A DNA stretch of 50,686 nucleotides from positions 1 to 50,686 of the forward strand of contig JALHDH010000008.1 in the NCBI GenBank assembly GCA_022839105.1, in the 5' to 3' direction. Positions within the stretch are counted from its first letter, which is position 1. Each line of letters starts with the position of its first letter. This stretch comes from a bacterium. Its GTDB lineage: Bacteria; Vulcanimicrobiota; Xenobia; Xenobiales; Xenobiaceae. The position numbers were made by a program, and so were the translations under genes. This document shows positions 16,885 through 24,651 of the stretch, piece by piece. A model generated the notes under the pieces. The model was not told the origin of the DNA. It saw only the letters and a program-made list of their open reading frames with translations, and did no database searches.

Positions 16885-17244
16885 ATGCCAGGAACTCAGA
16901 AAGAATTCGCCGATCGCATCGCTGCAGAACTGGGTCTCTCCGGACGGACGGGACGTCGCTTCGTGCGCCTCTTCGTCCAGCTCGTCGCCGAGGAGATCGT
17001 CGAGTCGGGCCGCGTGGAGTTGCGCGGCCTGGGGACCTTCGCCACGGTGCCCCGCCCCCCGCAGACCATCCGCCATCCCAAGACCGGGGAGTCCATCGAG
17101 GTCCCCGCCTACCGGACGGTGCGCTTCCGCGCCTCCAAGCGGATCCGTGAGGCCCTGCTCAAGCTGGGTGCCCGCAAACGCCGCAAAACCGCGGCAACGC
17201 GCAGGCGCACGGCCCCCACGACGGCGACGACCCTGACCCCCTGA
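16885..17244 (+). CDS. HU/IHF-family DNA-binding protein with basic tail
   Basis: A 119-residue nucleoid protein of the HU/IHF family. The dimerisation helices come first (KEFADRIAAELGLSGRTGRR), then VELRGLGTFATVPR, the beta-arm with RHPKTGESIEVPAYRTVRF, and a closing helix FRASKRIREALLKL. The usual family ends near residue 92. Here about 25 extra residues (ARKRRKTAATRRRTAPTTA...) form a lysine/arginine/threonine tail reminiscent of histone H1-like extensions. The start is ATG 16885 rather than GTG 16876, because AAGGA lies ten bases before the ATG but only one base before the GTG. A strong terminator follows. Confidence 0.85.
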   Translation: MPGTQKEFADRIAAELGLSGRTGRRFVRLFVQLVAEEIVESGRVELRGLGTFATVPRPPQTIRHPKTGESIEVPAYRTVRFRASKRIREALLKLGARKRRKTAATRRRTAPTTATTLTP

Positions 17245-17262
17245 TTCGGGATCCGAACCCCT

Positions 17263-17300
17263 CGACAGGGCGTCCTTGCGGGCGCCCTGTCGCCTTTTCC
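17263..17300 (+). terminator. Rho-independent terminator of the HU gene
   Basis: CGACAGGGCG (17263-17272) and CGCCCTGTCG (17283-17292) form a perfect 10-bp stem with a 10-base loop, followed by CCTTTTCC. It lies 19 bases past the HU stop codon. Confidence 0.85.
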
Positions 17301-17365
17301 CCGGAAGGTAGGAAGCCCGCCCTGGAGGCGGGAATTCTCCCCAGGAAACTCCGGAGGAAATCGCC

Positions 17366-18223
17366 ATGAAGAAGCTCCACGTGGTCTGGATCCTGGCAGC
17401 CCTGATCACCCTGGCAACGCTCCCGGGCCGAGCCCAGACGGGGGCGACCGGGGCCCTCCTGCTCCCCATCGGCCTGCAGGGGCCCTATCAGCCCGTTTCG
17501 GGCACCGAATTCACCGACCAGCTCCAGTCGGTCCTCAAGAAGGCCGGCAAGGGCGACCACGTCGTCCGATTCTCGGGAGACCCCAGGACGGTCTCTTCCC
17601 AGCAGCCCCCCTCCCCGGCCATGGCTGAAGCCCTGTGCAACCAGGCTCAACAGCGCTTCTGCGTGTGGATCTCGTTGAAGATGGACGCCACCATGGGCAA
17701 CGAATCCGACCACCTGGCCATGTCCGCCACCGCCCGCTTCTGGGCCTACGACTCGGCCCGAGACGCCGTGGTGCTCGACGCCCCGGTCGCTTCCCTCCAC
17801 TCGTTGCCGCTTCCCGAGAAGCCCTCGGCCGATATCCTGCAACAGGCCACCAACAAGCTGGTGACCCAGAACGTCGAGGACCTGGCCCTGCAGATCGTGA
17901 CGCTGGTCGAACAGGAGTCGGCCACCCTCCGGGTCCAGGGATGGCAGGCCGCCACCCGCACCCGAAACGGTTCGACTCCGGCGGCCCCCAGTGAACTCCT
18001 CCTGGGCATGGAGAAGGCCTGTCAGGACTACGGGAAGGCCGTGGCCGACGGGGATCTGATGGCGACCCAGGATGCCCTGAAGCGGGCCTACACCGCCTGG
18101 CCACAACTCAACGCCAAGGAACAGCAGCTCATCGAGCAGAGCTATCCGGGAACCGACCGCTGGATGAACGGCGGGACCTGGTACGGAGGAGGCTACTACT
18201 ACCCTCCCTACTGGGTGCGCTGA
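17366..18223 (+). CDS. secreted protein of unknown function
   Basis: A 285-residue exported protein. The signal peptide runs MKKLHVVWILAALITLATLPGRAQ, with likely cleavage near residue 23. The mature part has a beta-strand-rich region (GALLLPIGLQGPYQPVSG), then FCVWISLKMDATMG, and ends in a helical segment (MEKACQDYGKAVADGDLMATQDALKRAY) and a Tyr/Gly-rich tail GGTWYGGGYYYPPYWVR. No family is recognised. The ATG follows GGAGGAAAT at ideal spacing. The gene converges on the E1 gene with a 15-base gap. Confidence 0.68.
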   Translation: MKKLHVVWILAALITLATLPGRAQTGATGALLLPIGLQGPYQPVSGTEFTDQLQSVLKKAGKGDHVVRFSGDPRTVSSQQPPSPAMAEALCNQAQQRFCVWISLKMDATMGNESDHLAMSATARFWAYDSARDAVVLDAPVASLHSLPLPEKPSADILQQATNKLVTQNVEDLALQIVTLVEQESATLRVQGWQAATRTRNGSTPAAPSELLLGMEKACQDYGKAVADGDLMATQDALKRAYTAWPQLNAKEQQLIEQSYPGTDRWMNGGTWYGGGYYYPPYWVR

Positions 18224-18238
18224 CCCCCTCAGAGCCGC

Positions 18239-20224
18239 TCAGCCGACCCGAAGCAGAACCTCGCGGACCACCCTGGCAGCGTCGGGAAGGACCCCCGCCT
18301 CCAAGGGCAGGGCCGTGGGGATCACCGCGCAGGGGGCCGCCACCCGGCCGGCCGCCCTGCGCAGCAATCCCCGCTCCGAGCACGAGCTGATCACCTCGGC
18401 CCCCCACCCGGCCACACCGATCCCCTCCTCCACGGTGACCAGGCGCCCCCCGCTTCGGGACAGCGAGTCCTCCACGGCCTGGAAGCGGGTCGGATTGAGC
18501 CAGGAAACCACGACCACCTCGCAGGGCACCTCGTGCTCGATGAGCAGCGTCTCGGCCGCCTCAAGCGCGATCTCGGCCATCCCTCCATAGGTGGCCAGGG
18601 TGATCCGGGAAGCGGCAAAATCGACCAGGGAGAGGGTGAGTTCCGGATAGGGCCCCCCGGTCTGCCGGACCCTCCAGGGGCCCAGGTATCCCTCGGAATC
18701 CGCATGACGCAGCGGCCGGGTGTACAGCAGCTTGTTCTCCAGGAAGAGGACCGGGGCCTCGTCGTCCACGGCCTCCCTCAGCAGGGCTCCCGGATCGTGC
18801 AGGACGCCGGGTGCCACCAGGCGCAGGTCGGGGACCCCCAAGAGCAGGCGGTCCAGGGTCTGGCTGTGGGTCGGCCCATAGCCCCTGCGCCCCCCCATGG
18901 GGGTCCGCAGCACCAGCGGACACGAGGCCCCGCCATCGTACATGCCCCGGAACTTCGAGACGTAGTTCACCAGTTGGTCCACGCACAGGGTCAGGAAATC
19001 CCCGAACATGATCTCCAGGATCGGCCGCATCCCCCGCAAGGCGAGGCCCGAAGCCACCCCGGTCAGGGCCGCCTCGCTCAGAGGAGTGGACAGGACCCTT
19101 CCGGGAAAGTCCCCGGACAATCCACGGGTGACCTTGAAGGCCCCTCCATAGGGGTCGACCAGATCCTCCCCCAACAACAGGACCCGCGGATCCTCCTCCA
19201 AGAGCCCCCGCAAGGCCCGATTGAGGACCTGGACCACCCGGTCACCGGTCCGCACCTGCGGACTCGGCCGGGGCAGGGGAATCGGAGGCAGGACCGGCTC
19301 TTCGGCGAACGGGGCGGCCAGCGCCAGTTGCTCGGCCCGGGCCAGCCGTTCCGCCACCCGGCTCTCGGCAGCCTCCAGCCAGGCCGGTTCCAGGGCCTGC
19401 GAGGCCAGCAGCAGGGGATCGTGGGGGCGCCAGGGGGCGATGCAGGACTCGGGTCGCGCGTCGTCACTGCGGGAATGCGGGCACAGGCGGAAGGTGTGGA
19501 AGACCAGGGCCCGGGGCCCCTCGCCCCGGCGCACGGCCTCGACCACCGGGCCCGAACGCTCGCGGGTGAGCAGGACATCGTGGGAGGCGATCTCCTCGGT
19601 GGGAATGCCGAAGGCCCGCGGCCGGTCGGCGATCCTGCCGGCCAGTTGAACCCCCGAATGGGTGCTCTGCGCCCAGAAGTTGTTTTCGACCACGAAGAGC
19701 ACCGGCAGCTTCCACAGGGCGGCCAGGTTGAAGGACTCATAGACCTGCCCCTCGCCCAGGGTCCCATCCCCCAGGAAGACCACGGTCAGGCCCGGCTTCC
19801 CGAGAAGGCTCCCGGCCATCGCCAGGCCCAGGGCATTGGGAACGATCCCGCCCTGCACCCCGTTGGAATAGAAGTTGCCCCGGTGCAGGTGCTGGCTGCC
19901 TCCTCTTCCCGCACAAGGCCCCGTCGAGCGGCCCATCAACTCGGCCAGGAGACCGTCGGGATCGTCCTGGTGCAGGAGGTAGTGGCCATGGCATCGGTGA
20001 TTCGAGAAGACCACGTCCTGGGGGCCAAGATGTGAGAAGAGCCCCACCGAGACGGCCTCCTGCCCGATGCAGGCGTGGGTGGTCCCGTACAGGCTTCCCT
20101 CGCTGAAAAGCGAGAGGACCCGCTCTTCGAATCGGCGGATCAGCAGCATCCTCTCGTAGAGGCTTTCGAGAAGGGGCCGAGGAGGCGGGCCGGAGGCTCT
20201 CTCCAGGGCGGGAAGCTCATCCAC
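18239..20224 (-). CDS. fused E1 alpha-beta 2-oxoacid dehydrogenase (TPP-dependent)
   Basis: A 661-residue fusion of both E1 subunits of a 2-oxoacid dehydrogenase. Residues ~20-320 are the alpha part, with the thiamine-diphosphate motif GDGTLGEGQ (152-160) through VVENN (178-182), and SNHRCHGHYLL upstream. Residues ~325-661 are the beta part: LGEDLVDPYGGAFKVTRGL, PLSEAALTGVASGLALRG and the C-terminal transketolase domain. Such enzymes decarboxylate a 2-oxo acid and transfer the acyl group to a lipoyl domain. The GTG start overlaps the stop of the lipoyl-NeuD gene by eight bases, which is strong evidence of coupling. No E3 (dihydrolipoamide dehydrogenase) or standard E2 is in the window. Substrate is unknown. 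Confidence 0.88.
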   Translation of the reverse strand: MDELPALERASGPPPRPLLESLYERMLLIRRFEERVLSLFSEGSLYGTTHACIGQEAVSVGLFSHLGPQDVVFSNHRCHGHYLLHQDDPDGLLAELMGRSTGPCAGRGGSQHLHRGNFYSNGVQGGIVPNALGLAMAGSLLGKPGLTVVFLGDGTLGEGQVYESFNLAALWKLPVLFVVENNFWAQSTHSGVQLAGRIADRPRAFGIPTEEIASHDVLLTRERSGPVVEAVRRGEGPRALVFHTFRLCPHSRSDDARPESCIAPWRPHDPLLLASQALEPAWLEAAESRVAERLARAEQLALAAPFAEEPVLPPIPLPRPSPQVRTGDRVVQVLNRALRGLLEEDPRVLLLGEDLVDPYGGAFKVTRGLSGDFPGRVLSTPLSEAALTGVASGLALRGMRPILEIMFGDFLTLCVDQLVNYVSKFRGMYDGGASCPLVLRTPMGGRRGYGPTHSQTLDRLLLGVPDLRLVAPGVLHDPGALLREAVDDEAPVLFLENKLLYTRPLRHADSEGYLGPWRVRQTGGPYPELTLSLVDFAASRITLATYGGMAEIALEAAETLLIEHEVPCEVVVVSWLNPTRFQAVEDSLSRSGGRLVTVEEGIGVAGWGAEVISSCSERGLLRRAAGRVAAPCAVIPTALPLEAGVLPDAARVVREVLLRVG

Positions 20225-21302
20225 CGCTCTTCAACCTCACGATCTCGGTGGGCGGGCGCATCTTGACGGCATGATCCGAAGGGATGTCCCGAAGGATCAC
20301 CGAACCCGAGGCGACCCGGCAACGCGCCCCCACCTTCAGGCCGGGCTGCACGACCACCCCCGAGCCGAAGAGGGTCTCGTCGCCGACCCCGACGCTGCCG
20401 GAGAGCAGGCAACCCGGCCCCATCACCACGTGCCGCCCCAGCGAGCAGTGGTGGTCGAGATTGGAGTGGGCGGCCAGGAAGCAATTGTCCCCCAGGATGG
20501 CGGCCACGCCCACGTGGACGAAGGCGCAGAGGACCAGGCCCTGCCCCAGGACCGCCTGTCGGTTGATGCGGGCCGAAGGATCGATGGCGTTGACCAGCGG
20601 GATCCCGGAATCCTGAAGGCGGCGGAACATGGCGACCCGCACCGGGAGGTTGGTCCCGATCCCCACGATGGCAGCGTCGAAGGCTCCTTCCCGCCACAAC
20701 TCCTCCAGGCGATCGAGAGCTCCCAGGACCGGCACCCCGAAGAGCTGCACCCCATGCAGGGAGGCGTCATCATCCAGGCAGCCTACGGGCAGCACCTCCC
20801 GATCGTGCAGGAGGATGTCCAGGACCTGCATGGCGGCAACCCCCGCCCCCAGGACCAGGACGCGCCGGACTCCGGACGGGGTCTGCCAGTGGGGCTTCCG
20901 AAGCCCTGCCGCCGCCTGGACCTCCTTCAAGGTCAGGATGCCCCGATGGGCCAGGGCGCCCAGGTCGATCCCGTGCGTCCGGGCGAACTCCTCGGCCTGG
21001 CGGGTGGCCCGGACGGCCCCGGCTTCCCGAGGGGCCTCGACGAGGCTCTCGGCGTCGGCAGGTGGCTCGGGGGAATCCGTGATCCGGGCCAGCAAGGCTC
21101 CCACGGCCAGTTCGGCCTTCTCGGGAGCCGCCGGATGGAGGTGGCCGCCGGCAGGGGCGCAGACCTCGAAGATGGTCTTCGTGGTCTCCAACTCGCAGAC
21201 CACCTGCCCGGCGACCACCGGGGCCCCGGCCGGAACCAGCCAGCGGGCCACGGTCGCGGTGTCGTCGTTGACATCCTCACGGGGAACACGCAACTCGATC
21301 AT
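20217..21302 (-). CDS. lipoyl / E3-binding-like / NeuD-PglD-type acyltransferase fusion
   Basis: A 361-residue three-part protein. Residues 1-75 are a lipoyl domain with the acceptor lysine at K42 in ETTKTIFEV. Residues ~97-130 (ATRQAEEFARTHGIDLGALA...) resemble the peripheral-subunit (E3/E1-binding) domain. From ~145 comes a Rossmann-like strand, VRRVLVLGAGVAAMQVLDIL, and then a left-handed beta-helix. The helix carries NLDHHCSLGRHVVMGPG, whose His matches the catalytic His of PglD/NeuD sugar-amine acetyltransferases. It therefore replaces the usual E2 catalytic core by a hexapeptide acyltransferase. It precedes and overlaps the E1 gene and lies 54 bases after the KamA-like gene. Inference: it accepts an acyl group from E1 on lipoyl and passes it to an amine. 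Confidence 0.85.
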   Translation of the reverse strand: MIELRVPREDVNDDTATVARWLVPAGAPVVAGQVVCELETTKTIFEVCAPAGGHLHPAAPEKAELAVGALLARITDSPEPPADAESLVEAPREAGAVRATRQAEEFARTHGIDLGALAHRGILTLKEVQAAAGLRKPHWQTPSGVRRVLVLGAGVAAMQVLDILLHDREVLPVGCLDDDASLHGVQLFGVPVLGALDRLEELWREGAFDAAIVGIGTNLPVRVAMFRRLQDSGIPLVNAIDPSARINRQAVLGQGLVLCAFVHVGVAAILGDNCFLAAHSNLDHHCSLGRHVVMGPGCLLSGSVGVGDETLFGSGVVVQPGLKVGARCRVASGSVILRDIPSDHAVKMRPPTEIVRLKSGG

Positions 21303-21356
21303 ATGGAGCCCTGGTTTCGGATCGAGTCAGGACGCTCCTCCCGCCCTCCCTCTTCT

Positions 21357-22745
21357 TCAATCCTCGAAAAAGAAGCGCTCCTGGCCGAAGGCCGGTTTCA
21401 GGTCGTCCAGCCAGCATGCCGAGGGGTCGAAGCGGGCAAAGAAGGGACGGTTCACCCAGTCGGGATTCCGAGCCTGGATGAAGTGCAGGACGAAGACCTT
21501 CTCGCCGGCCACCTCGACAATCCCGTCGATGGCGACCTTGCCGGGGCTGGCCGACATCGACGGGCCCCGGACGGTCCGACACAGGCCCGAGAGCTGGCAA
21601 TAGGCCTCCCGGAAGATCCCATAGGCCCGCTCCAACGAGATCTCGAAGTAGCGTCGGGGACCGGTATCCCGCGCCACGAACATGTAGTAGGGGATGCAAC
21701 CCAGGCGAACCTGGGCCTTCCAGAGTTCGGCCCAGACCTCGGGATCGTCGTTCACGTGGCGGACCAGGGGGGACTGACAACGGATCTCCGCTCCCGCGGC
21801 CCGCACCCTGCGAATGGCCTGGCGGGCAAGGTCGGTCGAGAGGGCCTTGGGGTGATTGAAGTGGGCCATCAGGGCCAGATGCCTGCCTCGCTCGGCCACC
21901 TGCTCGAAGAGGCGAAGCAGATCGTCGGCATCGGGGTCCCCCACGTAGCGGTCGGGCCAGAAGGTCAGGGTCTTGGTCCCGATCCGGATATTCTGCACAT
22001 GTTCGAGTTCCGGGACCAGCAGGGGCTCGAGATAGTGGCGGATCAGGCGCGTCGGCATGGTCATCGGGTCCCCGCCGGTGAACAGAACGTCCGTCACCTC
22101 GGGGTGCCGCCGCAGGTACTCGACCAGCCCGTCGATCTCGCGCGACTGGAACCTCAAGCCCTGGAGGTGGACGAATTGAGCCCAGCGGAAGCAGAAGGTG
22201 CAGTAGGCATTGCATGTCTGCCCCTGGGAGGGGAAGAAGAGCACGGTCTCACGGTACTTGTGCTGCATCCCCTGAAGCCTGCGGCCGTCCAGTTCGGGCA
22301 CATTCCGGGTCATCTGCCCCGCCGGGTGGGGGTTCATCCGCAAGCGGATCTGCTCGGCCAGGCGGCTGAGTTCCTTCGGGTCCCCTCCGGCTCGAACCAA
22401 CCGCGCCACGGCCTCGAACTCGTCCGGGGCGAGCATGTCGTGATGGGGGAAGGTGAGCCGGAACATCGGATCGTCCGGGACGCGGTCCCAGTCGATCAAC
22501 TCATCGACCACGTAGTTGTTGACCTTGAAGGGCAGGACGCTGGCGACAACCTGGATCGAGAATCGATGTTCGGGGTCCAGTCTCTGGATCTGGGGCAGGC
22601 TTTCGAAATTGGCCCGCGAGAAGTAGCGCACAGAAGAATGGTGGGCTTTTGAGTCCTTCTGACCGGTTCCAGGGGGAAGGCCAGGATGTATTTCGGATGT
22701 GGGTTGGAGAGACGCTCCAGGCGCCATGGTGGAATCTTCCTGCAA
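21357..22745 (-). CDS. KamA-family radical SAM enzyme (lysine 2,3-aminomutase-like)
   Basis: A 462-residue radical SAM protein. The cluster-binding CxxxCxxC is C178-C182-C185 in TCNAYCTFCFRW, and LFTGGDPM follows as the SAM-binding GGE-type strand. A lysine in SMSASPGKVAIDG (K403) occupies the place of the PLP-binding lysine in KamA, which there lies in PGGGGK. The family uses PLP plus SAM to move an amino group from C2 to C3 of an amino acid (lysine, arginine, glutamate). The Asp next to the PLP lysine motif of lysine 2,3-aminomutase is not evident, so the substrate may differ. The TTG at 22745 has an AAAGGA upstream, and an ATG at 22727 is an alternative. Confidence 0.85.
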   Translation of the reverse strand: MQEDSTMAPGASLQPTSEIHPGLPPGTGQKDSKAHHSSVRYFSRANFESLPQIQRLDPEHRFSIQVVASVLPFKVNNYVVDELIDWDRVPDDPMFRLTFPHHDMLAPDEFEAVARLVRAGGDPKELSRLAEQIRLRMNPHPAGQMTRNVPELDGRRLQGMQHKYRETVLFFPSQGQTCNAYCTFCFRWAQFVHLQGLRFQSREIDGLVEYLRRHPEVTDVLFTGGDPMTMPTRLIRHYLEPLLVPELEHVQNIRIGTKTLTFWPDRYVGDPDADDLLRLFEQVAERGRHLALMAHFNHPKALSTDLARQAIRRVRAAGAEIRCQSPLVRHVNDDPEVWAELWKAQVRLGCIPYYMFVARDTGPRRYFEISLERAYGIFREAYCQLSGLCRTVRGPSMSASPGKVAIDGIVEVAGEKVFVLHFIQARNPDWVNRPFFARFDPSACWLDDLKPAFGQERFFFED

Positions 22746-22826
22746 CAGATGAATCCTTTCCTGATCAGGGTGAATCTCCGCGGGTCTCGAGACTTGAGAA
22801 GCCGGATCCGAATATGGAGGGAAAAC

Positions 22827-22856
22827 ATCATATCACGGACAGGAGACCGAGCACAA
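22827..22856 (-). promoter_or_regulatory. candidate promoter of the KamA/E1 operon
   Basis: On the minus strand TTGTGC (22856-22851) is separated by 18 bases from TATGAT (22832-22827), in an AT-richer patch unlike the surroundings. The -10 box matches five of six consensus bases and the -35 three of six. It lies about 80 bases upstream of the KamA-like start. Confidence 0.4.
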
Positions 22857-22950
22857 ATCGAAGACGATTCAAGAAGGTCCGAACTGGCGCCGGATCGCCG
22901 AGTTCCCCGGGGGCGCAGACCAAGGTCTCCCGCCGGCTTGTTGCGGAAGA

Positions 22951-22993
22951 AAGAAGAAGGCCCGGTCAGGTCCTTCGGGGACCGAACCGGGCC
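22951..22993 (-). terminator. Rho-independent terminator
   Basis: On the minus strand GGCCCGGT (22993-22986) pairs with ACCGGGCC (22966-22959), with an inner GGTCC/GGACC stack. The hairpin is followed by TTCTTCTTTCTT (22958-22947). It ends the transcript of the gene at 23011-24468 and insulates the KamA operon downstream. Confidence 0.88.
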
Positions 22994-23010
22994 TGCCAGG
23001 ACCAGGAGTC

Positions 23011-24468
23011 TCAGTCGACGCCGGCTGGCTCGGGCGGCGCCTGTTCGGCGCCCTCCTCCTGGGGCTTGTCGGCAGCTTCCTCGGCGGCCTCGGCAGGCGC
23101 CTCCTGGGGCTTGTCTGCAGCCTCCTCCACAACCGCCTCGACGGGTGCCTCGGCGCACTCCTCCTGGGGCTTGCCCGCGGCCTTCCTGGAGCGGCCTTTG
23201 CGGCGCTTCGCCGGCAAAGGCTTGGGCTCGAACTCGGCCGGTTCCTCATCCGGCGCCATGCGCCGCAGGACCAGGTCCGCGACCCGCACCGGAGTCAACT
23301 CGGCCAGCGGGCCGAGGATCTGATGGAGGAAGTGGCGCTGCTGCTGGAGGAGGGTCTGGCGCAGGCGGGCGTCGAGATCCTCCAGGGCGTCGATGAAATG
23401 GAAGCAGATCTCCGGATTGGCCTGGACCAGGTGGTGCCGCATCAGGGTGGACACCTTCTCGGTCGAAACCACGATCGCGTGGTTCAGCTCGTAGGCCGTC
23501 AGATGGGCCCCGATCAGGTAGGCCTGGTCCAGGCTGAGACGGTCGGTGGCCAGGACGAAGAGATAACGCTGTCCGTTGAAGGAGAGGAAGACCTGGACGG
23601 GTCCTTCGGGGGACTGGTAGACCTGGAGGTTTTCGGTCGGCACCCCGATGCCGCCGAGAATCCCCTGGACCAGGACCAGCAACCACTTCTGGTCGCGCAG
23701 CAGCTCACCACAGGCTTCGGTGCAGGTCAGGATCTCCTCGACCACCTCCTGCGAGATGGGATTCCCGCAGATGAAGCACTTGAAGGCCTTCTGGGAAGAT
23801 TCGTCGATGGTGGCGCGATCGGCGACCCGGAGGATCTGCTGGCCGGTCCGACGGCACAGGACAGCGAAATCCTTGGCCACCAGTTCCAGCTTCTCGAAGG
23901 CGCGGATGCGCTGCTCGGTATCCTGGCGATCCTCGGTCTCGATCTTGTTGAAGAAGATCGAACCTGCCTCCTGGATCCGCTGCAGGAGGACCCGGGACTG
24001 CTCGTCGAGCAGGGTCCTGGCCGCCTCGAACTGGGTCGCCGGCACGCTGGTCGAACCGGGATGCGCCTCCTCGACCACCAGGCCGCCCTCCGCCCCCAGG
24101 TCCTCCCAGTCTCCGGCCTCGGGCTGGACTTCGAGGATGGCCTTGCGGACATCCTCGAAGAAGCTGGAGAAATCGACGCTCTCGTCCCGACAGATGGCAC
24201 CGGCCTCCACGATCGGCTCATCACGCAGGGCCTTGAGGTAGAGGAGGACCCCGGTCTCGGGCAAGAAGATCTCGCCGAGGATCAGGGTCGAATCCCCCTG
24301 AGGGAGGGTCAAGCAGTAGGCATCTGCGTCCAGACCGAGCCTCTGGAGATATTCCAGCCGCACCCGGTGCAGCAGGGATTCATACCGTGCCTGGAGGCTC
24401 TTCTGAACCTTTGAGGCTTCTTCCTCGTCCAGAGAGACGACCAGACGCTTCTGCAGAATCTTCAACAT
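23011..24468 (-). CDS. 485-aa zinc-cluster protein with acidic repeat tail
   Basis: A 485-residue cytosolic protein, not recognised. It has a C231/C234 plus C249/C253 knuckle in CFICGNPIS and CTEACGEL. This looks like a zinc site in the middle of a mostly helical region. The last 70 residues are Ala/Glu/Pro repeats (EEAADKPQEAPAEAAEEAADK) preceded by a basic patch (PAKRRKGRSRKAAG). The ATG at 24468 follows GGAG and begins MLKILQKRLVVS, which is more plausible than the longer upstream frame. It ends in a strong terminator and is divergent from the nucleotidyltransferase gene. Confidence 0.7.
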   Translation of the reverse strand: MLKILQKRLVVSLDEEEASKVQKSLQARYESLLHRVRLEYLQRLGLDADAYCLTLPQGDSTLILGEIFLPETGVLLYLKALRDEPIVEAGAICRDESVDFSSFFEDVRKAILEVQPEAGDWEDLGAEGGLVVEEAHPGSTSVPATQFEAARTLLDEQSRVLLQRIQEAGSIFFNKIETEDRQDTEQRIRAFEKLELVAKDFAVLCRRTGQQILRVADRATIDESSQKAFKCFICGNPISQEVVEEILTCTEACGELLRDQKWLLVLVQGILGGIGVPTENLQVYQSPEGPVQVFLSFNGQRYLFVLATDRLSLDQAYLIGAHLTAYELNHAIVVSTEKVSTLMRHHLVQANPEICFHFIDALEDLDARLRQTLLQQQRHFLHQILGPLAELTPVRVADLVLRRMAPDEEPAEFEPKPLPAKRRKGRSRKAAGKPQEECAEAPVEAVVEEAADKPQEAPAEAAEEAADKPQEEGAEQAPPEPAGVD

Positions 24469-24651
24469 CAATGAGGCTCCGCCATTCGACCAGGATGGAC
24501 CCGTCCCGGGAGTCCCTGGACCCGGGGTCCGAGGTCTTCCGGGACCGATCGCGAAGGATCGGCAGTGACTTCTCCTTGATGGAACATCCTCCTCCCGCAG
24601 GATGGCCTGCGCCCACCCGCCGGGAATCATAAGAATCCAGAGGTCAGAAGC
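24469..24651. promoter_or_regulatory. divergent intergenic region with a short palindrome
   Basis: These 183 bases separate two divergently transcribed genes and must hold both promoters, though no clear -35/-10 pair was found. A perfect 13-base palindrome, GGACCCGGGGTCC (24518-24530), and a run of other short G/C repeats lie in the middle. They could be an operator or simply reflect composition. Confidence 0.3.

Noticed and set aside
20271..22652. 793-codon plus-strand frame over the KamA/lipoyl genes
   Set aside because: Opposite strand to two genes with intact catalytic motifs. It has no domain of its own.
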